Shown piece after piece: positions 38,508-45,343 of a DNA stretch of 64,000 bases (the stretch's first letter is position 1; the number at the start of each line of letters is the position of its first letter). The DNA is from Novosphingobium sp. Lineage in GTDB: Bacteria; Pseudomonadota; Alphaproteobacteria; Sphingomonadales; Sphingomonadaceae. The translations under genes and the position numbers were made by a program. The stretch spans positions 248,001 through 312,000 of the forward strand of contig NZ_JAPZQX010000003.1 in assembly GCF_027531025.1 (NCBI RefSeq). Direction: 5' to 3'. The notes under the pieces are model-generated. The model saw only the letters and a program-made list of their open reading frames with translations. It was not told the DNA's origin and searched no databases.

Positions 38508-38587
38508 TTTCGTTCTCCTGAACAGTGGGGGTAGGCTTGCCTTGGCGATATAGTCGGTGCGGGCGGCAGGGCAACCGCCGCGGATGG

Positions 38588-38626
38588 TTAATTTCGCTTT
38601 ACCGCGCCGGTTTAAGAACGGGTAAA
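38588..38626. promoter_or_regulatory. Two CtrA-like TTAA-N7 motifs (imperfect)
   Basis: The 176-base gap between the divergent peroxiredoxin and secreted-protein genes holds TTAA-N7-TTAC (38588-38602) and TTAA-N7-TAAA (38612-38626). The consensus CtrA box is TTAA-N7-TTAA, so each has one clean half. They stand out because the surroundings are GC-rich. Binding is not shown. Confidence 0.35.
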
Positions 38627-38683
38627 CGCAAGGGCGCAGTCTTCAACAAGCGGGAACAGGGTCCCGCCTGAGGGAGACTGGCA

Positions 38684-39142
38684 ATGAGACGCATCACAGG
38701 AGGGCTGGCGGGCCTCGCGGCTACGGGATTGCTGCTGACGGCACCGGCGATGGCCAATCCGGTCCAGCAGGCCGAGCAGCTGCGGCGGCTGGATATCATG
38801 CTGATGGTCACCGGCCTCAGGTGTCGCAACACGGCGGACAATTTCCAGCCTGACTACCAGCGCTTCACCACCCGGCACATTGCGGTGTTGAACGGTGCCA
38901 GCGACCAGCTGAAAGCTGCCTATGCCGCGCGGTTCGGGACTGGCGGAGCAGAGCGCGCGCTCGACCGGGTCAGCGTGACCATGGCCAACAGCTATGGCCA
39001 GGGCCACCCCTGGCTGACTTGCGCCCAGCTGAAGGTCGCGGCGCGGGGGCTGGCCAATGCCCAGGGTTCGGCCGTGCTGCTGGAAGCGGCTGACCAGCTG
39101 CTGGCGGGTAGCGGCACACCGCGCTTCGCCTGGGCGCGGTAG
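38684..39142 (+). CDS. Secreted protein of unknown function
   Basis: A 152-residue protein from ATG 38684, with AGGGAGA as ribosome-binding site. The N-terminal 24 residues form a signal peptide ending in PAMA, followed by a mature helical domain with two cysteines (LRCRNTADNF and LTCAQL) that could form a disulfide. I recognise no family. Two CtrA-like motifs lie upstream. It is followed by the ahcY leader region. Confidence 0.72.
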   Translation: MRRITGGLAGLAATGLLLTAPAMANPVQQAEQLRRLDIMLMVTGLRCRNTADNFQPDYQRFTTRHIAVLNGASDQLKAAYAARFGTGGAERALDRVSVTMANSYGQGHPWLTCAQLKVAARGLANAQGSAVLLEAADQLLAGSGTPRFAWAR

Positions 39143-39155
39143 CGTTCCGAGGAAC

Positions 39156-39175
39156 ATATAAAGCAATCTTTATAT
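39156..39175. promoter_or_regulatory. ATATAAAG/CTTTATAT palindrome upstream of ahcY (ArsR-type operator?)
   Basis: ATATAAAG-CAAT-CTTTATAT is a perfect 8+8 inverted repeat with a four-base spacer, placed 90 bases before the ahcY start in otherwise GC-rich sequence. Such AT-rich palindromes are typical operators of ArsR-family regulators, and a SahR-like regulator of the S-adenosylhomocysteine cycle would be the natural candidate. No ArsR gene is in the window. Confidence 0.6.
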
Positions 39176-39202
39176 TTGCCTCCAAAAGGGTGAACGGCTA
39201 AG

Positions 39203-39244
39203 GGCGGCGCATTACCGGAGCCGCCTGCCTTCTGCGGCGGCTCC
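39203..39244 (+). promoter_or_regulatory. Hairpin(s) in the ahcY leader
   Basis: GGAGCCGCC (39217-39225) pairs with GGCGGCTCC (39236-39244) around a ten-base loop. The same CCGCC (39221-39225) can instead pair with GGCGG at 39203-39207, so two structures exclude each other. The strong hairpin ends eight bases before the AGGAG ribosome-binding site. I could not match it to a known SAM or SAH riboswitch. Confidence 0.45.
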
Positions 39245-39264
39245 CGCTGTTCAGGAGAAGACCC

Positions 39265-40677
39265 GTGGCCACCGCTGCCCAGACTCACGACTATGCCATT
39301 GCCGACATCGGCCTTGCCGACTTCGGCCGCGCCGAAATCCGGATCGCCGAAACCGAAATGCCCGGACTGATGGCGCTGCGCCAGGAATTTGGCGAGAGCA
39401 AGCCGCTGAAGGGTGCGCGGATCACCGGTTCGCTGCACATGACGATCCAGACCGCCGTGCTGATCGAAACGCTGGTCGCGCTGGGTGCCGAAGTGCGCTG
39501 GGCCACCTGCAATATCTTCTCGACGCAGGACCACGCCGCCGCCGCGATTGCCGCCGCGGGCATCCCGGTCTTCGCGATCAAGGGTGAAAGCCTGGCCGAT
39601 TACTGGGACTATGTCGGTTCGATCTTCGACTGGGACGATGGCACCGGCCGCACTGCCAACATGATCCTCGACGATGGTGGCGATGCCACCATGTTCGCGC
39701 TTTGGGGCGCGCGGGTCGAAGCGGGTGAAGACCTGTTCGAGCCCACCAATGCCGAGGAAATCGAGTTCTGCCGCGCACTGAAGGCCTTCCTCAAGCGCAA
39801 GCCCGGCTACCTCACCATGTCGGTCGCCCACATCAAGGGCGTCTCGGAAGAAACCACCACCGGCGTGCACCGCCTTTACCAGATCGCCAAGGACGGCAAG
39901 CTGCCGTTCCCGGCGATCAACGTAAATGACAGCGTCACCAAGTCGAAGTTCGACAACCTTTATGGCTGCAAGGAATCGCTGGTCGACGCGATCCGCCGTG
40001 CCACCGACGTGATGCTCGCCGGCAAGGTCGCCTGCGTGGCCGGCTTCGGCGATGTCGGCAAGGGTTCGGCCGCTTCGCTGCGCCAGGGCGGCGCCCGCGT
40101 GATGGTCACCGAAATCGATCCGATCTGCGCGCTGCAGGCCGCCATGGAAGGCTATGAAGTCGTCACCATGGAAGAAGCGGTGAAGCGTTGCGACATCTTC
40201 GTCACCGCCACCGGCAACGAGGACGTGATCACCGCCGAACACATGAAGGCGATGAAGCCGATGAGCATCGTCTGCAACATCGGCCACTTCGACAGCGAGA
40301 TCCAGATCGCCGCGCTCGACAATTACAAGTGGACCGAAGTGAAGCCGGGTACCGACCTGGTCGAATTCCCGGACGGCAAGCAGATCATCGTGCTGGCCAA
40401 GGGCCGCCTGGTGAACCTGGGCTGCGCTACCGGCCACCCCAGCTTCGTGATGTCGGCCAGCTTCACCAACCAGACGCTGGCCCAGATCGAGCTGTTCACC
40501 AAGAACGAGCAGTACAAGAACGAAGTCTATGTCCTGCCCAAGCACCTCGATGAGAAGGTCGCGGCGCTGCACCTCGAAAAGCTGGGCGTCCAGCTGACCA
40601 AGCTCAGCGAAAAGCAGGCCAAGTACATCGGCGTGCCCGAGCAGGGTCCGTTCAAGCCGGATCACTACCGGTACTGA
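39265..40677 (+). CDS. ahcY: Adenosylhomocysteinase
   Basis: Cytoplasmic NAD-dependent enzyme that splits S-adenosylhomocysteine into adenosine and homocysteine, closing the methyl cycle. It has 470 residues from a GTG start at 39265, with AGGAG at 39253-39257. The conserved segments [30 protein letters not shown] [16 protein letters not shown], the NAD-binding [14 protein letters not shown] and the C-terminal FKPDHYRY ending are present. It has the extra 40-residue insert usual in proteobacterial enzymes. It has a 122-base leader with a palindrome and hairpins and is followed by two extragenic palindromes. Confidence 0.96.
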   Translation: MATAAQTHDYAIADIGLADFGRAEIRIAETEMPGLMALRQEFGESKPLKGARITGSLHMTIQTAVLIETLVALGAEVRWATCNIFSTQDHAAAAIAAAGIPVFAIKGESLADYWDYVGSIFDWDDGTGRTANMILDDGGDATMFALWGARVEAGEDLFEPTNAEEIEFCRALKAFLKRKPGYLTMSVAHIKGVSEETTTGVHRLYQIAKDGKLPFPAINVNDSVTKSKFDNLYGCKESLVDAIRRATDVMLAGKVACVAGFGDVGKGSAASLRQGGARVMVTEIDPICALQAAMEGYEVVTMEEAVKRCDIFVTATGNEDVITAEHMKAMKPMSIVCNIGHFDSEIQIAALDNYKWTEVKPGTDLVEFPDGKQIIVLAKGRLVNLGCATGHPSFVMSASFTNQTLAQIELFTKNEQYKNEVYVLPKHLDEKVAALHLEKLGVQLTKLSEKQAKYIGVPEQGPFKPDHYRY

Positions 40678-40684
40678 TGGCGTC

Positions 40685-40772
40685 GTCCCGGGCCTGGCCC
40701 CGGGACCGCTCTCCGCCTGGCGCGGCCCTTAGGCAATCCGGCCGTCATCGCCGCTTTCGCGGGGATGACGGC
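40685..40772. repeat. Pair of REP-like extragenic palindromes
   Basis: The 140-base gap between ahcY and divL contains two palindromes. The first is GTCCCGGG (40685-40692) with CCCGGGAC (40699-40706). The second is GCCGTCATCGCCGC (40741-40754) with GCGGGGATGACGGC (40759-40772), 14 base pairs with one mismatch and a TTTC loop. The second resembles the GTCATnCCCGCGAAAGCGG type of dispersed element familiar from proteobacterial genomes. They may also act as an ahcY terminator or mRNA 3' stabiliser, although no T-run follows. Confidence 0.7.
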
Positions 40773-40817
40773 TTTGCTGCGCTTGCCAAGCGGCCCCCCC
40801 GCGCATAGCTGGAAGGC

Positions 40818-43175
40818 ATGACGCTTTCCCCGACCGCCCTTGCGCTGATCGGGCTGCTGCTGGCGGGCTGGACCGTCGCGGCGGCCTGGGCCGTGCTGGC
40901 TGCGCGCTGGCGGGAAAAGCGGGCCGAGGCAGGCCAGCGCCAGGCCCGGCGGCTGGCGCGGATGGTCGACGAAAGCCCGGCGATCCCGCTGCTGGTGCGG
41001 GTCGATGGCCGGATCGAGGCACCGCAGCGGCTGGCCAACTGGCTGGGCCTCGATGCCGTACCGCAATTCCTGACCGAGCTGGACGGGGGCCGGATCGATG
41101 GCGGCGGCGGCGGGCTGACCACCGAACAGCTCACTGAACTGAGCGAAGCGGTCCGCCGGTGCCAGCGCACTGCTAACCCGTTCCGTCTGGTGGTGACACC
41201 CAAGGGTTCGAAGCGCAGCCTGGCGCTGCGCGGCCACCTGGCCGATCCGGCAATCTCCCCCGGCGGCGCGGCGCTGGTCTGGGTCTTCGACTTTTCCGAT
41301 AGCGAGAGCGAGCTGGTCCAGCTGCGCGATGCGGCCCGGCGCGCGCAGGATGATTTCGCGGCCCTGGTCGGCCTGATCGAGGCCGCGCCAATGCCGATGT
41401 GGTTCCGCGGTCCCGACGGCGAGCTGCGGCTGGTCAACGCCGCCTATGTTCAGGCCGTCGCCGGTGAAGATGCCCGCCAGGTCGTGGCTGACGGGATCGA
41501 GCTGATCGAAAGCGTCGATGGCCTGACCGCGCGTCAGGTCGCCCTCCAGGCGGCGGGCAAGCAATTGCCGATCGAACGGATCGTGCCGGTGACCATTGCC
41601 GGTGCGCGGCGCTCGTTCCGCGTTACCGACCTGCCGCTGGGTCAGGAAGGTGTGGCCGGCTATGCGGTCGATATCGAGGACATGGAGCAGCTCGCCCGCG
41701 ATTTCCGCGCCTTCCGCGACGCCCAGCGGGCCATGCTAGACCAGTTCTCGGCCGGGGTGGCGCAGTTCGATGCCCGCCGCCAGCTGACCTTTGCCAACCA
41801 GCCATTCCTGCGGATCTTCGCCCTGAAGCCGGCCGTGCTGGTCGATCCGCCGCCGTTCGAGCGCCTGCTCGACCTGGCGCGCGACAATGGCCGTGCCCCC
41901 GAAGCGCGCGATTTCCCCGCCTGGCGGCGCGAACGGGCGGGCTGGTTCCTGGCCAGCGAGGCCCAGGAAGAGGCCTGGTCGCTGGCCGATGGCTCGCACC
42001 TGCGGATCGTCGCCCAGCCGCTGCCCGATGGCGGACTGTTGCTGATTGCCGAGGACCGGACCGAGCAGCTGCGCCTGTCCGCCACGCGCGACACCCTGCT
42101 CCGCACCCGCACCGCCACTTTCGACAGCCTGTTTGAATCGGTTGCGGTGTTTGCGCCCGATGGCCGGATGCAGCTGTGGAACCGGCGCTTTGCCGCCGAC
42201 TGGGGGCTGGAGGACAGCTTCCTCGATACCCACCCCCGGATCGAAAGCCTGCTGGAACGGATCGCGCGGCGGCTGGCCAAGCCGGTCAAGGCCAAGGCGG
42301 TGGGGGATGTGGTCCGCGCGGCCACGCTCGATCGCAAGCAGACCGGTGGGCGCGCCGTCCTCGCCGATGGGCGCACGCTGGAATATGCCGGGGTGCCGCT
42401 GCCCGATGGCAACGGGCTGCTGACCGTGCTCGACATCACCGACAGCCAAAAGGCCGAGGAAGCGCTGAAGCAGCGCGCCGCCGCGCTGGAAGAGGCCGAT
42501 GCCCTGAAGACCCGGTTCCTCGCCAACATGAGCTATGAATTCCGCACGCCGCTGACCTCGATCGGCGGCTTTGCCGAGCTGCTTGAGGCCGGGCTGGGCG
42601 GGGAACTGAGCGAACAGGGGCGCGAATATGTCGGGGCGATCCTGTCATCCGTCGCACGGCTGGGGGACCAGATCGAATCCGTGCTCGACCTGTCGCAAAG
42701 CGAGGCCGGGCTGCTGCCGCTGGTCCAGGAGGATGTCGAGCTCTACCCACTGGTGACCAAGCTGGTCGAGGACCGGGCCGAGCGCATCCGTCAGGCGGGC
42801 CTGACGCTGGACCTGCGTGGCGACCGCGGTGTGGGGCGGATCACGGGCGATCCGCGCCGCCTGGCCCGCGCGGTCGGCCACGTGCTGGACAATGCCATTG
42901 CTGCCACGCCCTCCGGTGGCCGGGTGTTGGTGGAGCTTTCGGGCCGCAAGGGGCGGGCGCGGATCGTCGTGTCCGACAATGGCCCCGGCATGGACGCAGC
43001 CACGCTGGCCCGCGCGCTGGAGGGCATCAAGCTCTCGCCCGATGGCAAGGCGGTTGAGCGCCGCCAGGGGATCGGCCTGCCGCTCGCCCGCCGCCTGGTC
43101 GAGGCGCACGGCGGCACGCTGGAACTGCTGTCCGAACCGGGGCAAGGCACCGCCGCGATCATCGATCTTCCATGA
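40818..43175 (+). CDS. divL: DivL-like PAS sensor kinase with Tyr at the phosphoacceptor site
   Basis: A 785-residue membrane-anchored kinase-like protein. One N-terminal helix (about residues 8-27) precedes several PAS-like segments between 40 and 540. The dimerisation box reads NMSYEFRTPLTS, with Tyr573 where histidine kinases have His. The ATP-binding domain keeps the N box (DNAIAATPSGG), G1 (DNGPGMD) and G2 (GIGLPLARRLVE). The Tyr substitution, length and the neighbour tsaE match DivL of Caulobacter (769 residues), which binds DivK and controls CckA and thus CtrA. First gene of a tightly spaced operon that runs to addA. Confidence 0.92.
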   Translation: MTLSPTALALIGLLLAGWTVAAAWAVLAARWREKRAEAGQRQARRLARMVDESPAIPLLVRVDGRIEAPQRLANWLGLDAVPQFLTELDGGRIDGGGGGLTTEQLTELSEAVRRCQRTANPFRLVVTPKGSKRSLALRGHLADPAISPGGAALVWVFDFSDSESELVQLRDAARRAQDDFAALVGLIEAAPMPMWFRGPDGELRLVNAAYVQAVAGEDARQVVADGIELIESVDGLTARQVALQAAGKQLPIERIVPVTIAGARRSFRVTDLPLGQEGVAGYAVDIEDMEQLARDFRAFRDAQRAMLDQFSAGVAQFDARRQLTFANQPFLRIFALKPAVLVDPPPFERLLDLARDNGRAPEARDFPAWRRERAGWFLASEAQEEAWSLADGSHLRIVAQPLPDGGLLLIAEDRTEQLRLSATRDTLLRTRTATFDSLFESVAVFAPDGRMQLWNRRFAADWGLEDSFLDTHPRIESLLERIARRLAKPVKAKAVGDVVRAATLDRKQTGGRAVLADGRTLEYAGVPLPDGNGLLTVLDITDSQKAEEALKQRAAALEEADALKTRFLANMSYEFRTPLTSIGGFAELLEAGLGGELSEQGREYVGAILSSVARLGDQIESVLDLSQSEAGLLPLVQEDVELYPLVTKLVEDRAERIRQAGLTLDLRGDRGVGRITGDPRRLARAVGHVLDNAIAATPSGGRVLVELSGRKGRARIVVSDNGPGMDAATLARALEGIKLSPDGKAVERRQGIGLPLARRLVEAHGGTLELLSEPGQGTAAIIDLP

Positions 43176-43188
43176 GTAGGGACGGGGC

Positions 43189-43638
43189 ATGAAGATTGCA
43201 CTGCCCGATCTGGCCGCGACTGCCGCGCTGGGCCAGCGGATCGCCGCCGCGCTGCGCCCCGGCGATGTTGTGGCGCTGTCCGGCGGGCTGGGTGCGGGCA
43301 AGACCACCCTGGCCCGCGCGATCATCGCCGCGCTGGGCCATACGGGCGAAGTGCCGTCGCCCAGTTTCGCGATCATCGAGACTTACGATCCTCCCGCCGT
43401 GCGGCTGCCGCTGGTCCATGCCGATTTCTATCGGCTCGAACGGCCGGAAGAGGCCGAGGAACTGGGCCTCGACGACTATCGTCAGGGTGCCGCGCTGCTG
43501 GCCGAATGGCCCGAGCATGCGGGCGGTTTCGCCCATGAACCGGCCTGCCTCTCGATCAGGATCGAAACTGCGGAAACGGGCCGGATTGCGATTGTGGAAC
43601 CCGGCGCCGATTGGCTAGGGCGAGAGGGATGGACGTGA
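43189..43638 (+). CDS. tsaE: tRNA threonylcarbamoyladenosine synthesis ATPase TsaE
   Basis: ATPase of the TsaB-TsaD-TsaE complex that forms the essential t6A37 modification in ANN-decoding tRNAs. It has 149 residues, with Walker A GGLGAGKTT at 32-40 and the switch and Walker B segment SPSFAIIETY and HADFYRLERPEE. The ATG at 43189 is 13 bases from the divL stop, with GGACGGGG as ribosome-binding site. It overlaps the start of amgK by 10 bases. Confidence 0.95.
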   Translation: MKIALPDLAATAALGQRIAAALRPGDVVALSGGLGAGKTTLARAIIAALGHTGEVPSPSFAIIETYDPPAVRLPLVHADFYRLERPEEAEELGLDDYRQGAALLAEWPEHAGGFAHEPACLSIRIETAETGRIAIVEPGADWLGREGWT

Positions 43639-44612
43639 AGCTTCCCGATGGGCTCGATGCCTTTCTCGCCGCCGCCGGCTGGGCCGGGGCCGAGGTGCAC
43701 CCGCTGGCTGGCGATGCCTCGTTCCGGCGCTATTTCCGGATCCGGCGGGGCGACAAGACCGCCATGCTGATGGACGCGCCGCCGCCGGAAGAAGATCCCG
43801 CGCCGTTCCTGCGCGCGGCCAAGTGGCTCGATGCCAATGGTCTGCGCGCCCCGCGGATCCTGGCCGAGGATGCGCCGCGCGGGCTGGTGCTGCTGGAAGA
43901 CTTCGGCGAAGTACGGATGCGTGAGTATCTTGATCAGTGGGCGGATGACGAGCGCGCGGTCTATCAGGCGGCGATCGATGCCCTGGTCGAACTCCACCGT
44001 TTGCCGCCGGGGCCATTCCGCGACTATTCGCTGGCCGAATACCAGCGCGAGGCGAAGCTGCTGGTGGACTGGTATTGCCCGGCGCAGAACCTCTATGTCG
44101 ATGGACCGGGCTATGCTGCGGCCTGGGAAGAGGTGCTCGGCCCGATGTTGCCGCGCCAGCGCCCCGGTGTGGTGGTGCTGCGCGATTACCATGCCGAAAA
44201 CATCATGCTGCTCGGCTCGCTGCACAGCCAGGGCCTGCTCGATTTCCAGGACGCGCTGGTTGGCCATCCGGCCTATGACCTGGTTTCGCTGCTGCAGGAT
44301 GCCCGGCGCGACGTGGCGCCCGCGCTCGAAGCGGAAATGCTCGAATACTACATCGGCAAGGTGGGAGCTGGCCCGGATTTCCTCGCCGATTATGCCCGCC
44401 TCGGGGCGCAGCGGAATGCCAAGATCGTCGGCATTTTCGTGCGGCTGTGGAAGCGTGATGGCAAGCCGCGTTACCTGAATTACATCCCGCGCGTCTGGGC
44501 GCTGCTCGAACGCGATCTGGCCCATCCGGCGCTGGCCCCGGTGGCGCGCTGGTTCGATGCCAATATCCCGGCGCATTTGCGCGCAGCGGGCGGGGGAACC
44601 TGGCCGGTATGA
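43629..44612 (+). CDS. amgK: N-acetylmuramate/N-acetylglucosamine kinase AmgK
   Basis: Aminoglycoside-phosphotransferase-fold kinase, 327 residues from ATG 43629. N-terminal nucleotide-binding pattern GDASFRRYFRIR, catalytic loop VVLRDYHAENIMLL, and the metal-binding LLDFQDALVGHPAYDL are present. AmgK phosphorylates N-acetylmuramic acid at C1, and the next gene product activates it with UTP, bypassing de novo UDP-MurNAc synthesis, a route known from Pseudomonas and Caulobacter. It starts inside the tsaE 3' end and overlaps murU (ATGA). The assignment rests on the pairing with murU. Confidence 0.92.
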   Translation: MDVKLPDGLDAFLAAAGWAGAEVHPLAGDASFRRYFRIRRGDKTAMLMDAPPPEEDPAPFLRAAKWLDANGLRAPRILAEDAPRGLVLLEDFGEVRMREYLDQWADDERAVYQAAIDALVELHRLPPGPFRDYSLAEYQREAKLLVDWYCPAQNLYVDGPGYAAAWEEVLGPMLPRQRPGVVVLRDYHAENIMLLGSLHSQGLLDFQDALVGHPAYDLVSLLQDARRDVAPALEAEMLEYYIGKVGAGPDFLADYARLGAQRNAKIVGIFVRLWKRDGKPRYLNYIPRVWALLERDLAHPALAPVARWFDANIPAHLRAAGGGTWPV

Positions 44613-45343
44613 CCACATTGCCCGGCACGGCGATGATCATGGCGGCGGGCAAGGGCACGCGGATGATGCCGCTGACCGCCAATTGCCCCAAGCCGCTGAT
44701 CGAAGTGGCCGGAACCACGCTGCTCGATCACGTGCTGGACCTCCTGGCCGATGCCGGGGTGGGGCGGATCGTCGTCAATGTCCATTACCTGCCCGACCAG
44801 ATCGAGGCGCATCTGGCCGGACAGCGCGGCCGGTTCGACGTGACGATCTCGGACGAGCGCGCCCTTTTGCGCGATACCGGCGGCGGGCTGGTCCAGGCCC
44901 TGCCCCTCATCCCCGATGATCCTTTCTTCTGCATCAATGCCGACAACTGGTTCACTTGGGCCAGCGAGAACCCGCTGGTTCGGCTGGCCAAGGCCTGGGA
45001 TGGCGGACGGATGGACGTGCTGATGCTGGTCGTGCCGCATGAACGCGCGAACAACAGCAAGGGCATCGGCGATTTCGACCTGGGCGCGGACGGAAGCCTG
45101 TCGCGCGAGGGTCCGAAACAGCCGCGCGGCTTTGATTGGACCGGGGTGCAGCTGCTCTCCAAACGCCTGATCGTCGATCCGCCGGGCGAGGTGTTCTCCA
45201 CCAACCTGTTCTGGGATCGCGCGATCGCGGCGGGGCGCTGCTTCGGGCTGGTCCACCAGGGCGAATGGTTCGATGTCGGCTATCCCGAGGCGATTGCCCT
45301 GACCGAGGCCCGGCTGGCCCAGATGCACCTCGCCGATGGCTGA
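44609..45343 (+). CDS. murU: N-acetylmuramate alpha-1-phosphate uridylyltransferase MurU
   Basis: Nucleotidyltransferase of 244 residues that converts MurNAc-alpha-1-phosphate and UTP to UDP-MurNAc in peptidoglycan recycling. The signature MAAGKGTRMMPLT...PKPL (residues 11-30) and the metal-binding INADNW are present. The GNT is shorter than UDP-glucose pyrophosphorylases, fitting MurU. It overlaps amgK by four bases and addB by eight, so the three are co-translated. Confidence 0.93.
   Translation: MTTLPGTAMIMAAGKGTRMMPLTANCPKPLIEVAGTTLLDHVLDLLADAGVGRIVVNVHYLPDQIEAHLAGQRGRFDVTISDERALLRDTGGGLVQALPLIPDDPFFCINADNWFTWASENPLVRLAKAWDGGRMDVLMLVVPHERANNSKGIGDFDLGADGSLSREGPKQPRGFDWTGVQLLSKRLIVDPPGEVFSTNLFWDRAIAAGRCFGLVHQGEWFDVGYPEAIALTEARLAQMHLADG

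Noticed and set aside
39143..39264. SAM-II or SAH riboswitch before ahcY
   Set aside because: The hairpins do not fit a known riboswitch core by eye, so only generic leader structure is reported; a covariance-model search would decide.
38992..40665. Antisense ORF of 557 codons opposite ahcY
   Set aside because: Shadow of a highly conserved gene with no protein-like features of its own.
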